Shown here: in pieces, positions 41,682 through 49,862 of the stretch | Layout of the letters: every line of letters begins with the position of its first letter | How positions within the stretch are numbered: the stretch's first letter is position 1 | DNA from: Maritimibacter alkaliphilus HTCC2654 | GTDB taxonomy: Bacteria; Pseudomonadota; Alphaproteobacteria; Rhodobacterales; Rhodobacteraceae | Direction: 5' to 3' | Assembly: GCF_000152805.1 (NCBI RefSeq) | Contig: NZ_AAMT01000016.1 | Span: 29,579 to 93,578 of the forward strand | Length of the DNA: 64,000 nt | Made by a program: the position numbers and the translations under genes | The notes under the pieces: generated by a model | The model's database searches: none | The model's input: the letters and a program-made list of their open reading frames with translations, nothing else | Told to the model about the DNA's origin: nothing

Positions 41682-42224
41682 TCATACCTTCGGCGTGGGC
41701 CAACCTTCGCGCACCGGGTCGCTGCCGTCCCAGCCGTCCGCCGCATCCCGCACCTGATCGAAAATCGACTTCCGCTCCGCCGTCAGCTCGGTCAGTTCCA
41801 TGTAGAAATCCGGCGTCTCGGGATGCTGAAGATAGGACAGCGGCCCATAGGCCGACCGCCCCTCCTGTATGACCTCGAACCCGGCGTCCAGCGCCCGGCG
41901 CAGCGTGGCGTCATACGCCGTGGGCCAGGCCGAATAATGCTGCGGGATTAGCCCGAATCCGTTGCGGTCGGTGAACTCAGTGTACATCGAAGGCACGTCG
42001 TTGTGCTGCTGGATCACCTCGATCTGCAACGCCCCGGAATTGGCCAGCGCCGCCCCGATCCTCAGATCGCAGGTCGTGCCGCGATAGGTGACGTCTTTCA
42101 GCGTGACGTCGCGCGCCACGAACCACGGACCGATCCCGGCCGTTTCGCTCAGAAACGCCAGCGTTCTGTCCATGTCGTCGGTGATATAGGCGACCTGTCG
42201 GATCTCGCCAAAGATGCGGCTCAT
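41682..42224 (-). CDS. VOC family protein
   Basis: A 180-residue vicinal-oxygen-chelate protein, paralogue of the one at 22074-22598. Both have a GPWFV/GPFFV segment, an IE(V/I)IQQ strand and a C-terminal GWDG. The first metal His of the paralogue (VVHDLD) is Asp here (YITDDMD), so metal binding may differ or be lost. GAGAGGGAGGAGCGC precedes the ATG. It diverges from the GntR gene and is the first gene under the operator at 42242. Confidence 0.8.
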   Translation of the reverse strand: MSRIFGEIRQVAYITDDMDRTLAFLSETAGIGPWFVARDVTLKDVTYRGTTCDLRIGAALANSGALQIEVIQQHNDVPSMYTEFTDRNGFGLIPQHYSAWPTAYDATLRRALDAGFEVIQEGRSAYGPLSYLQHPETPDFYMELTELTAERKSIFDQVRDAADGWDGSDPVREGWPTPKV

Positions 42225-42241
42225 GCGCTCCTCCCTCTCTT

Positions 42242-42276
42242 GTATACCGAAATATCACCCTTCGCATACCGTATGA
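42242..42276. promoter_or_regulatory. GTATAC operator, VOC / GntR divergent promoter
   Basis: An exact GTATAC at 42242-42247, GCATAC at 42264-42269 (22 bp away) and GTATGA at 42271-42276. It lies 18-52 bp upstream of the VOC start, in the 226-bp region shared with the GntR gene; a weak GTATTC at 42383-42388 lies nearer the regulator. It fits control of the VOC operon and possible autoregulation. Confidence 0.52.
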
Positions 42277-42450
42277 AAGGGAAACTTCTGCCAAAAACCG
42301 GGGTTTGTTGCGAAATCCCGCCACGCCGCCCAAGAAAGTGGCCGGAATCGTCCTGTGGTTGCGCAAAAGTCTGGAAAGTCAGGTATTCCAAATGCTACTG
42401 TAAAAAACACGAATGGTGAGTAACGAGAACTCGGAAAGGTCTGGCTGTCG

Positions 42451-43131
42451 ATGGCAAAAACCTCGGGCATGACACACGCGCAAACGGTGCGACTCGCGCT
42501 GGAGAACGACATTTTCTCCGGTCGTCTGGCGCCCGGCGCCTCCCTCGATGAAGAAGCGCTTGCGCGAAGGTTCTCGGTCTCCCGCACCCCGGTGCGCGAG
42601 GCGATGCTTCAGCTCATCCAGTCCGGCCTCGTCGAAAAGAAGCCGCGTCAGGGCGCGATCGTCACCCAGATCGACCTGTCCGACATGATCCGCCTGTTCG
42701 AGGTGATGTCGGAACTCGAAGGGATCTGCGCCAAATTCGCCGCCCGCCGCATGACGCCGCAGGAACGCACGGCGTTGCGCAAGCTGCACGAAGCCTCGGT
42801 CGAGGCCTTCGATACCGGCGATCAGGACAAGTATTACCTTCTGAGCCGCAAGTTCCACCTCATGGTGATCGAAGGCACCCACAACCACGAACTGATCGAG
42901 ACGACGAACCGCCTCGGCATCAAGCTCGTCCCCTATCGTCGCTTCCAGCTGAACTATCCGGGCCGCTCGGAAAACAACCTGCGCGACCACGAAGCGATCA
43001 TGGAGGCGATCTGCGCGGGCGACTACGACCTCGCCGCCGACCTGTTCCGCAAGCACACCAACGTGCAGGGCGACGTGCTGGCCGAATACATCGCGCTCGG
43101 CGACCGTCAGATGGCCGCCGCCAACGGCTGA
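42451..43131 (+). CDS. GntR family (FadR/VanR-type, FCD domain) transcriptional regulator
   Basis: A 226-residue regulator with an N-terminal winged helix (about residues 8-72; FSVSRTPVREAMLQLIQSGLV) and a C-terminal all-helical FCD ligand domain. Three of the His residues that bind metal in FCD proteins are present (His136, His180, His202). FCD regulators of this type bind short GT...AC palindromes and release them on binding an organic acid or CoA-type effector. The GTATAC elements in about ten promoter regions around it, including its own divergent region, make it the candidate master regulator of the island. A strong bidirectional terminator follows. Confidence 0.92.
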   Translation: MAKTSGMTHAQTVRLALENDIFSGRLAPGASLDEEALARRFSVSRTPVREAMLQLIQSGLVEKKPRQGAIVTQIDLSDMIRLFEVMSELEGICAKFAARRMTPQERTALRKLHEASVEAFDTGDQDKYYLLSRKFHLMVIEGTHNHELIETTNRLGIKLVPYRRFQLNYPGRSENNLRDHEAIMEAICAGDYDLAADLFRKHTNVQGDVLAEYIALGDRQMAAANG

Positions 43132-43151
43132 CCCGACACCATCGCGAAACG

Positions 43152-43188
43152 AAAAAAACCGCCGGGGGAGGAGACCCGGCGGTTTTTT
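43152..43188. terminator. Bidirectional intrinsic terminator between GntR and E2 genes
   Basis: An 8-bp GC stem, CCGCCGGG (43159-43166) with CCCGGCGG (43175-43182) and an 8-nt loop, is flanked by A7 on the left and T6 on the right. It therefore works for both the rightward GntR gene and the leftward E1-E2 operon, which converge here. Confidence 0.92.
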
Positions 43189-43205
43189 GTTCGATCGAAG
43201 GCGCG

Positions 43206-44624
43206 TCAGGAAACCAGACGCAGGGGAGCTTCGATCAAACCTCTGAGCGTGCGCAGGAACTCGGCGGCCAACGCCCCGTCCACCGCACGGTGATCGGCGG
43301 ACAGCGTCACGGACATGACGCTGACAAAGCCAACCCCACCGTCCACCTCGCGCGCTTCCCGGCGCGGGCCACCCACGGCGAGGATCGCGGCTTGCGGCGG
43401 GTTGATGATCGCATCGAACTCCCGCACCCCGAACATGCCGAGGTTCGACAGGGTAAAGGTGCCGCCCGTCATCTCGTCGCCCGAAAGCGCCCGGTCGCGC
43501 GCCTTTCCGGCCAGCGCCTTGGCATCCGCCGCGATGTCGCGCAGGCCGCGCCCGCCGACGTTGCGCACCACGGGGGTAATCAACCCGCCGTCGATGGCCA
43601 CGGCCATGGCGATGTCGGCTTGCTCGAAAGGCGTGACCCCGGTGTCCGAGACATGGACGTTCACGCCCGGATGCTTTGCGAGCGCCAGCGCACAGGCTTT
43701 CAGTAGGAAGTCGTTCACCGACACCTTCGGATCGCCCTCGTCCGCCGAACCGTTCATGCCCTTTCGCAGGTCCATGAGCGCGTCGACCTCGATATCCACG
43801 GTCGTATAGAAATGCGGCACCGTCTGTTTGGATTGCACCAGCGCCTTGGCGATGGACTTGCGCATTCCCGTGAACGGCTGTTCGGCCCCGGCCCCGGCGG
43901 GGGCCGCCGTCGCGACCGGCCCACGGGACACGGTCGCCGGACGGGTCCATAGACCGCCCGCAATCGCGGCTGCCTGCGCATCCTTCAGCGACACCCGGCC
44001 CTTGCGGCCCGATCCGGTCAGACCCTTCATCCCAAGCCCGACCTCGTTCGCGAACTTGCGCGCGATGGGGCTGGCATGAACGCCGTCGTTCTCGGCCCGG
44101 ACCTCTTCGGGGCTGCGCTTGGGCGCACCGCCCCCGGCCTTGGCCACATCGTCCTTGGTGACCTTGCCGCCCCGGCCCGTGCCCTCGACACTGGCAAGAT
44201 CGACGCCCCCGGCCTCGGCCGCGCGGCGGGCGAGCGGCGTGGCCTTCACGTCTTTCGCAGGCTCCGGTGCGGGCGCTTCGGCCTTGGCAGGCGCGGCGGG
44301 TGCATCCGCCCCCGGCTCGAACGAGGCATCGACGGGTTTGTAGTCCGCGATGAACCCGTCGATGGCCGCGTCATCCACCGAGGCATCGGCAAAGACGGCG
44401 ATCAGGGTGCCCACGGGAACCGTCTCGCCCTCGGGCACGACGATCCGGCGCAGCGTTCCGGCCTGATCCAACTCGACGACATTGACGATCTTGTCGGTTT
44501 CCACGTCCACAAGCTCGGCGCCCTTTTCGGCGCTGTCACCTTCGGCCAGATGCCATCCGGTCACCGTGCCTTCGGACATTTCCAGCCCCCATTTCGGAAG
44601 CGTGATCGGCGTAATCCCGGTCAT
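43206..44624 (-). CDS. acoC: 2-oxo acid/acetoin dehydrogenase complex E2 (dihydrolipoamide acyltransferase) with two E3-binding domains
   Basis: A 472-residue E2. Residues 1-80 form one lipoyl domain with the lipoylated Lys45 in ETDKI. Two peripheral-subunit-binding domains follow, about 128-163 (ATPLARRAAEAGGVDL) and 183-219 (ASPIARKFANEVGLGM), separated by a short linker. Most E2 proteins have one. The catalytic domain ends with His445 and Asp449 in SADHRAVDG. GGAGGGCG precedes ATG 44624. It transfers the acyl group from the E1-bound TPP intermediate to CoA. The symbol is by analogy with acetoin systems. Confidence 0.85.
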   Translation of the reverse strand: MTGITPITLPKWGLEMSEGTVTGWHLAEGDSAEKGAELVDVETDKIVNVVELDQAGTLRRIVVPEGETVPVGTLIAVFADASVDDAAIDGFIADYKPVDASFEPGADAPAAPAKAEAPAPEPAKDVKATPLARRAAEAGGVDLASVEGTGRGGKVTKDDVAKAGGGAPKRSPEEVRAENDGVHASPIARKFANEVGLGMKGLTGSGRKGRVSLKDAQAAAIAGGLWTRPATVSRGPVATAAPAGAGAEQPFTGMRKSIAKALVQSKQTVPHFYTTVDIEVDALMDLRKGMNGSADEGDPKVSVNDFLLKACALALAKHPGVNVHVSDTGVTPFEQADIAMAVAIDGGLITPVVRNVGGRGLRDIAADAKALAGKARDRALSGDEMTGGTFTLSNLGMFGVREFDAIINPPQAAILAVGGPRREAREVDGGVGFVSVMSVTLSADHRAVDGALAAEFLRTLRGLIEAPLRLVS

Positions 44625-44625
44625 C

Positions 44626-45651
44626 TCACACGCCCTCCACTTGGTTGGCCAGCGTCCGGCGGATCGCGGCTTCGATATCGTTGGGGCTGGGCACATAGAG
44701 GCGCTCAAGCTCACGCGCGAAGGGCACCGGCGTATGCGGCGCGGTCACCTTTTCGACCGGCGCGCGCAGGCTGCCGAAGCCCTTCGACGCCGCGATGCTC
44801 GCAATCTCAGAAGCGATCGAACACATCGGGTTCGACTCGTCCACGACCACCAGACGCCCGGTCATCGACAGGCTTTCAAGGATCGTATCCTCGTCCAGCG
44901 GCGACGTGGTGCGCGGGTCGATCAGGTCACAGGTGATCCCCTCTTCCGCCAGCTTGTCGACCGCCTTCATCGCGAACGGCACCATCCGGGCCAGCGCGAC
45001 GACGGTGCAATCCTTGCCCTCGCGCACCAGATCGGCCTCGCCGAACAGGGTCAGGTATTCGCCCTCCGGCACCTCGCCCTTTTTCGAATAAAGCGCCTTA
45101 TGCTCGAAGAACATCACCGGGTCGTCGTCGCGGATCGCCTGTTTCATCAGACCCTTGGCATCCGCCGGGTTCGACGGGATCACGACCTTCAGCCCCGGCA
45201 CCATGGTCAGCATCGGATAGATCGTCTGGCTGTGCTGGGCGGCGGCGTTCATCCCCGCCCCCATGCTCATGCGCAGCACCACGGGCGTCTTGGCCTTGCC
45301 GCCGAACATGTAACGGAACTTGGCCATCTGGTTGAAAATCTGGTCCATCGAGACGCCCACGAAATCCGCGAACATCAACTCGGCCACAGGCCGCATCCCG
45401 GCCAGCGCCGACCCGTTGGCCAGCCCGATGATCGCGCTTTCCGAGATCGGAGTGTCGATCACTCGGTCCGCGCCATACTTGGTTTTCAGCCCCTTGGTGA
45501 CACCGAAAATGCCCCCCGCAGCCTCGATATTGCCCGAGGTGCCGCCGGACCCGCCGGCCACATCCTCGCCCATCACGATCACGCTCGGATCGCGTTCCAT
45601 TTCCTCATGCAGCGCCTGGTTCAGCGCATCGCGCATCGTCAAAACAGCCAT
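44626..45651 (-). CDS. acoB: TPP-dependent dehydrogenase E1 component beta subunit (acetoin/2-oxo acid type)
   Basis: A 341-residue transketolase-like beta subunit with the standard opening (MRDALNQALHEEMERDPSVIVMGEDV), the E1-beta segment DTPISESAIIGLANGSALAG and DPRTTSPLDEDTIL near the C-terminal domain. With E1alpha it forms the TPP-dependent decarboxylase or carboligase-type cleavage subunit. One base separates it from E2 and 12 from E1alpha. Resemblance to AcoB suggests cleavage of an alpha-hydroxyketone or diketone rather than pyruvate, but this cannot be decided by eye. Confidence 0.86.
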   Translation of the reverse strand: MAVLTMRDALNQALHEEMERDPSVIVMGEDVAGGSGGTSGNIEAAGGIFGVTKGLKTKYGADRVIDTPISESAIIGLANGSALAGMRPVAELMFADFVGVSMDQIFNQMAKFRYMFGGKAKTPVVLRMSMGAGMNAAAQHSQTIYPMLTMVPGLKVVIPSNPADAKGLMKQAIRDDDPVMFFEHKALYSKKGEVPEGEYLTLFGEADLVREGKDCTVVALARMVPFAMKAVDKLAEEGITCDLIDPRTTSPLDEDTILESLSMTGRLVVVDESNPMCSIASEIASIAASKGFGSLRAPVEKVTAPHTPVPFARELERLYVPSPNDIEAAIRRTLANQVEGV

Positions 45652-45663
45652 GACGCGCCTCCC

Positions 45664-46629
45664 TCAGTAATCGATGTAGACATCGGACATCATCGTGTCC
45701 GCGCCCGGCGTCGGGCCGGTGCGCGCGCTCTCGACGCTCGCGTCGATCAGCGCCAGAACCTCGTCGTCGATGGCGTCCAGTTCCTCGGCGGTGAAGATGC
45801 CCGCCCCCGTCACCTTTTCACGCATCTGTTTCAGCGCATCGACGGTTTCGCGGAAGTTCTTCACTTCGTCCTTGGCGCGATAGTTCTGCGGATCGCCCTC
45901 GAAATGGCCGAAATACCGGGTCGCGGTGGCCAGAATGGCGCTCGGCCCGTTGCTCGCGCGGGCATGTTCGATGGCCTTTTCCGCCGCTTCGTATACAGAG
46001 AAATAGTCGAACCCGTCGGCTTCCCACACCGGGATGCCGAACCCCTCGGTCCGGGTCTTCAGATCGCCGCCGATCCCGTAGCTCGCCCCGGTGTGTTCCG
46101 AGTAGCCGTTGTTCTCGAGCACGAAGACCTTGGGCAGCTTCAGCACCACCGCCATGTTCATCGCCTCGAACACCGTGCCCTGGTTCGACGCGCCGTCGCC
46201 GGTGAAGCTGACCGAAACCGACCCGTCGCCGCGTGCCTTGCAGGCCACCGCCGCGCCCACCGCGATCGGCTGGCCGCCGCCCACGATGCCGTTCGCGCCC
46301 AGCATACCCTTGTCCAGATCGGCAATGTGCATAGAGCCGCCGCGCCCTTTGCACAGCCCGTCGGCCCGCCCGTAAATCTCGTGCATCATCCCCTTGGGGT
46401 CGCAGCCACGGGCAAGGCAATGACCATGCCCCCGGTGCGTCGAGATGATGTAATCGTTGTCGCGCAGATTCTCGCAGACGCCGACCGCAATCGCCTCCTG
46501 CCCCGAATAGAGGTGCGTGAACCCGGCGATCTCGCCCTTGGGGTTCTCGACATGCAGGCGCTCTTCGAACTCGCGGATCAACCGCATCTGGCGATAGGCC
46601 TGCCGGATCTGATCCGGGCTTTGCTGCAT
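45664..46629 (-). CDS. acoA: TPP-dependent dehydrogenase E1 component alpha subunit (acetoin/2-oxo acid type)
   Basis: A 321-residue E1alpha. The TPP/Mg motif is GDGASNQGTVFEAMNMA through ENNGYSEHT, and the substrate channel segment GRGGSMHIADL is present. The length matches acetoin dehydrogenase E1alpha. CGGGAGGATACA precedes the ATG at 46629. Transcription runs leftward E1alpha-E1beta-E2, ending at the intrinsic terminator 43152-43188. E3 is encoded separately at 34914. The divergent promoter is shared with the acyl-CoA dehydrogenase. Confidence 0.88.
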   Translation of the reverse strand: MQQSPDQIRQAYRQMRLIREFEERLHVENPKGEIAGFTHLYSGQEAIAVGVCENLRDNDYIISTHRGHGHCLARGCDPKGMMHEIYGRADGLCKGRGGSMHIADLDKGMLGANGIVGGGQPIAVGAAVACKARGDGSVSVSFTGDGASNQGTVFEAMNMAVVLKLPKVFVLENNGYSEHTGASYGIGGDLKTRTEGFGIPVWEADGFDYFSVYEAAEKAIEHARASNGPSAILATATRYFGHFEGDPQNYRAKDEVKNFRETVDALKQMREKVTGAGIFTAEELDAIDDEVLALIDASVESARTGPTPGADTMMSDVYIDY

Positions 46630-46683
46630 TGTATCCTCCCGTTTGTGCCCCCAAAGCCCACTTTCTCGGCTTTTTGAGCGATT

Positions 46684-46736
46684 GCATATACTCATCTCAG
46701 ATTTTTGTGTATATGAAAAGACCTGTTTTTGTATTC
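46684..46736. promoter_or_regulatory. GTATAC-like operator cluster, E1alpha / acyl-CoA dehydrogenase divergent promoter
   Basis: ATTGCATATAC (46681-46691), GTATAT at 46709-46714 and GTATTC at 46731-46736 form a series about 22 bp apart in the 127-bp divergent region. None is an exact GTATAC, but the ATTG flank and spacing match the other copies. Confidence 0.45.
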
Positions 46737-46756
46737 ACAGCGGAGGAGAGGGCCGA

Positions 46757-47920
46757 ATGGACTTCAAGCTGACCGACGATCAGAAGAGCCTGCAAGAAGC
46801 CGCCCGGCGTTTCGCGCAGGAGCAATTGCCCGAGCTTGCAAAGGAGCTCGAGGCGAAATGTGAACCCGTTCCGGCCGAGTGGCTCGCCCGCTACGCCGAG
46901 ATGGGGTTCCTTGGAATCAACGTGGCCGAAAAGTACGGCGGGCTTGGCCTTGGCAACCTCGAAGCCCTGCTGGTGGTCGAGGAATTCGCCAAGATTTCCT
47001 CCGCCGTCGCCTTCCCGGTCTTTGAAAGCTGCGTCGGCCCGGTGCGCGCCATCGAACATTTCGCGCAGGACAGCCTCAAGGAACGGGTGATCCCGCGCGT
47101 CTGCGCAGGCGAGGCGGTCGTGGCCGTGTCCATGTCCGAACCCGACGCGGGCTCGGCGCTGACCGATCTGAAAACCCGCGCGGTCATCGACGGCGACAAG
47201 GTGATTCTCAACGGCACGAAACGCTGGTGCTCGGGCGGCGGTCACGCGGACGGTTATGTCGTCTACTGCCGCATGTCCGACGACCCCGGCGCCAAGGGGA
47301 TCGGCGCGGTCTATGTCGAAAAGGGCACGCCCGGCCTGTCCTTCGGCCCGCAAGAGGAACTCATGGGGTTCCGCGGCGTGCCCTCGTCCGACCTCAACTT
47401 CGACGACGTGGAACTGCCGCTCGACGCGGTGATCGTGCCCGCCGGCGGCTTCAAGAAGCTGATGGAAGCCTTCGACCTCGAACGCTGCGGCAACGCCACC
47501 ATGTCGCTGGGCCAAGCCTCGGGCGCATTGGATGATGTTCAGGCCTATGTGCAGGAGCGCAAGCAATTCGGCCGCCCCATCGTCGAATTCCAGGGCGTCC
47601 AGATCAAGCTGGCCGAGATGAAGATCCGCGTCGAAGGCGCGCGCCTTCTGATCCACCGCGCCGCGAGCAATGCCGAGGACGGGATGCCCTCGATCCTCGA
47701 AAGCTCCATCGCCAAGTGCTATGCCAACGAGATCAGCCGCGAGGTGACGGGGACCGCCGTGCAGCTCATGGGTGGCTACGGCTATTCGAAAGAATACCCG
47801 ATGGAACGGCGCCTGCGTGACAGCTGGGGCTGGGGGATTGCAGGCGGCGCGATCGACATCCAGAAAGTGAACATCGCCTCGGCCATGGTCGGGCGGCGCT
47901 TCAACCAACGGGCCAACTGA
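46757..47920 (+). CDS. Acyl-CoA dehydrogenase family protein
   Basis: A 387-residue flavin acyl-CoA dehydrogenase with the usual alpha, beta and alpha domains (SMSEPDAGSALTDLKT at about 125-140, QERKQFGRPIVEFQG, GGYGYSKEYPMERRLRD). The usual catalytic Glu of the IYEGT motif is replaced: the sequence reads IAGGAIDIQ. A Glu is present in the helix segment FDLERC (Glu242), the site used by isovaleryl- and long-chain acyl-CoA dehydrogenases. Either this Glu serves as base or the enzyme is atypical. The operon continues with a Rieske ferredoxin after 9 bp. Confidence 0.88.
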   Translation: MDFKLTDDQKSLQEAARRFAQEQLPELAKELEAKCEPVPAEWLARYAEMGFLGINVAEKYGGLGLGNLEALLVVEEFAKISSAVAFPVFESCVGPVRAIEHFAQDSLKERVIPRVCAGEAVVAVSMSEPDAGSALTDLKTRAVIDGDKVILNGTKRWCSGGGHADGYVVYCRMSDDPGAKGIGAVYVEKGTPGLSFGPQEELMGFRGVPSSDLNFDDVELPLDAVIVPAGGFKKLMEAFDLERCGNATMSLGQASGALDDVQAYVQERKQFGRPIVEFQGVQIKLAEMKIRVEGARLLIHRAASNAEDGMPSILESSIAKCYANEISREVTGTAVQLMGGYGYSKEYPMERRLRDSWGWGIAGGAIDIQKVNIASAMVGRRFNQRAN

Positions 47921-47929
47921 GGGGGCGCG

Positions 47930-48256
47930 ATGCTACCCGGCGGACAAAAAGACTACGAAGACGCCTGTTCCACCATGCAGGTGCCGAAAACGGGCGTCTT
48001 CTTCACCTCCATCGGCAGTCAGGAGGTCATGCTCTCACGCGATGCGCGCGGCGAGATCGTGGCCTTCTCCGGCTTCTGCACCCATTCCTTCGGCAAGCTC
48101 GACGGCGGCAAGGTGGAGGGGGGCGAAATCACCTGCCCGCACCACGGCGCACGGTTCGACATAAAAACGGGCAAGGCGAAATCCGCCTGCCCGAACCTGC
48201 CGAAGTTCGACGTGAAGATCGAAGGCCGCCGCGTGCTGGTGAAGCCGAACCGCTAA
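47930..48256 (+). CDS. Rieske [2Fe-2S] ferredoxin-like protein
   Basis: A 108-residue single-domain Rieske protein. The cluster ligands are Cys50-x-His52 and Cys69-x2-His72 (FCTHSFG and CPHHGARFD). It is a soluble electron carrier of the type used by some ring-hydroxylating oxygenases. It could feed either of the two oxygenases; the operon at 48253-52378, whose end it overlaps, contains one. It lies 9 bp after the acyl-CoA dehydrogenase. Its stop overlaps that of the convergent hydrolase gene by 4 bases. Confidence 0.88.
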   Translation: MLPGGQKDYEDACSTMQVPKTGVFFTSIGSQEVMLSRDARGEIVAFSGFCTHSFGKLDGGKVEGGEITCPHHGARFDIKTGKAKSACPNLPKFDVKIEGRRVLVKPNR

Positions 48257-49122
48257 AGCCCGCTCAGGAAATCGTCCAGCGTCTCGGCGAACACGTCGTT
48301 GCGGTCGCCCACGATCATGTGGCCCGCGCCGGTCACGTCGCGAAACTGCGCCTGCGGTGCGATTTTCAGGAATTCCGCCACGCTTTCATCGTTCACCAGA
48401 TCGCTGTTCGACCCACGCACCAGCAGGATCGGCACGGTCACGGCAGCCAGCGCGCCTTCGAGCTGGCCAAGGCTTTCGGGGGCCATACGCGACGACTTGC
48501 GCCCGACGATGAACGCCGGATCCCAGTGCCACCTCAGCCGCCCGTCCTCGCCCTCGCGCAGATACCGGCGCAGGCTGTCGCGGTTCGACTTGCGCCCCTT
48601 GCGGTTCGTGTATCCGGCGATGGCCTCGGCCGCTTCGTCGTAACTGGCGAAACCCTCGTCCATATGGCGGCCCATGAACCCGATGATCTTGTCCACGCCG
48701 CGCTCGTCGATCTTCGGCGTGATGTCCACCAGCACCAGCCCGCGACAGGGCGCATCGGCCCCCTGCCCCGCGACCAGAAGCCCGGCATTCCCGCCAAGCG
48801 AGGCCCCGACGATCACAGGTTTCTGCCCGAACTGCCGCGCGACATGGTCAAGGTCGTGGCCGAAGCGCGGGATCGAGTAATCGCCGCCCTCGTGCCAGTC
48901 GCTTTCCCCATGCCCGCGCAGGTCGAGCGCGACCGCTTGCCACCCCGCATCGCCCAGCCGCTGCGCCACCCGGCTCCAGGCATAGCGCGTCTGCCCGCCG
49001 CCATGGGCCAGAATCACGGGCGGCGCATCCGCCGCACCGAAGGCCTCGCCCACCAGCGTCACGCCGTCGTCCATCTTGTAGGTCACGCGCGTCGCGCCCG
49101 GCTCGCAGGTCTGGATGGTCAT
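48253..49122 (-). CDS. Alpha/beta hydrolase
   Basis: A 289-residue alpha/beta-hydrolase-fold protein. The oxyanion stretch is AHGGGQTRYAW, the nucleophile Ser108 is in GASLGG, and the catalytic His268 is in GAGHM. A likely acid lies in the VRGSNSDLV segment. It hydrolyses an ester, lactone or C-C bond. ATG 49122 overlaps the ThuA stop (ATGA); a longer frame runs back into the ThuA gene without a ribosome binding site. It is the last gene of the SDR-Rieske-MaoC-ThuA-hydrolase operon. Confidence 0.87.
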   Translation of the reverse strand: MTIQTCEPGATRVTYKMDDGVTLVGEAFGAADAPPVILAHGGGQTRYAWSRVAQRLGDAGWQAVALDLRGHGESDWHEGGDYSIPRFGHDLDHVARQFGQKPVIVGASLGGNAGLLVAGQGADAPCRGLVLVDITPKIDERGVDKIIGFMGRHMDEGFASYDEAAEAIAGYTNRKGRKSNRDSLRRYLREGEDGRLRWHWDPAFIVGRKSSRMAPESLGQLEGALAAVTVPILLVRGSNSDLVNDESVAEFLKIAPQAQFRDVTGAGHMIVGDRNDVFAETLDDFLSGL

Positions 49123-49862
49123 ATCGTCTCTTTCATCGTCCAGCGCAGGCCGCGCCGGATCAGCGTTTGAAAATCCGGGTGATCCCACGATCCCCGCTCA
49201 ACGAACGGGTATTCCTCGGCCACGGGCCGCATGTCGTAGCGCCCGCGCGTGTGGCCCAGCGTCAGGTATAGAACCGCCCCCTCGCCCCGCGCGCGCAGAT
49301 ACATCACCTGATGCGCCGCCCGCGCCCACTGCGCCGTCTCGAACAGGGGCGTCTCGCCCTCGAACTCGGTTTCCAGCAGCACCTCGTTGCCCGGCAGGTG
49401 ATGCTGAAGATATTGCTCGTCCTCGACGAAGAACGCGGACAGGCCGCGCGTCAGGTCATGCGCGCCCACGGGTTTCACCTTGAACCGTCCCGGCACCGGA
49501 TGCGCGGCGAACTGGCTTCCCAACAGGTCCAGCAGCCGCTCCGGCAAGGGCGGGCAGACCACGGGCTTGTCGCCGTCCAGCACCATCCGGCTGTTCGTCC
49601 CATGCAGCGCGAACCACCGCCCGCCACCCTCGACGAAGGCCGTCAGCGCGTCGAGCGCGGGATCATCCGGCACCCTGTCGCAGGTATAAGTCACGATCAC
49701 ATCCGCCGCCGCGATGTCGTCTGCGGCATAGCCTTCGCGCACCGTCACGCGCATCCGTTCGTGCTCGGCCATGAAGCCCAGCAGCGCCAGCCGCGCGTGA
49801 TCCATGTCGTGATAGGGGCCGCCGGTGATCAGCAGCACGTCCACGCGGGGCGGCAGCCTCAT
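49119..49862 (-). CDS. ThuA domain-containing protein
   Basis: A 247-residue ThuA-fold protein. Seen motifs are VLLITGGPYHDMDHA at the start, VEGGGRWFALHGTNSR in the middle and YLTLGHTRGRYDM towards the end. It is related to, but not a close copy of, the 38135-38953 protein. It starts in an ATGA overlap with the MaoC gene and ends in an ATGA overlap with the hydrolase. Two ThuA proteins in one regulon, each within an operon of CoA or oxygenase enzymes, argues for a pathway role that is not documented for the family. Confidence 0.8.
   Translation of the reverse strand: MRLPPRVDVLLITGGPYHDMDHARLALLGFMAEHERMRVTVREGYAADDIAAADVIVTYTCDRVPDDPALDALTAFVEGGGRWFALHGTNSRMVLDGDKPVVCPPLPERLLDLLGSQFAAHPVPGRFKVKPVGAHDLTRGLSAFFVEDEQYLQHHLPGNEVLLETEFEGETPLFETAQWARAAHQVMYLRARGEGAVLYLTLGHTRGRYDMRPVAEEYPFVERGSWDHPDFQTLIRRGLRWTMKETI

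Noticed and set aside
45991..45996. Exact GTATAC inside the E1alpha coding region
   Set aside because: It lies deep in the gene, has no partner at 20-22 bp and no ATTG/CAAT flank. Chance occurrence is expected a few times in a sequence of this size and composition.
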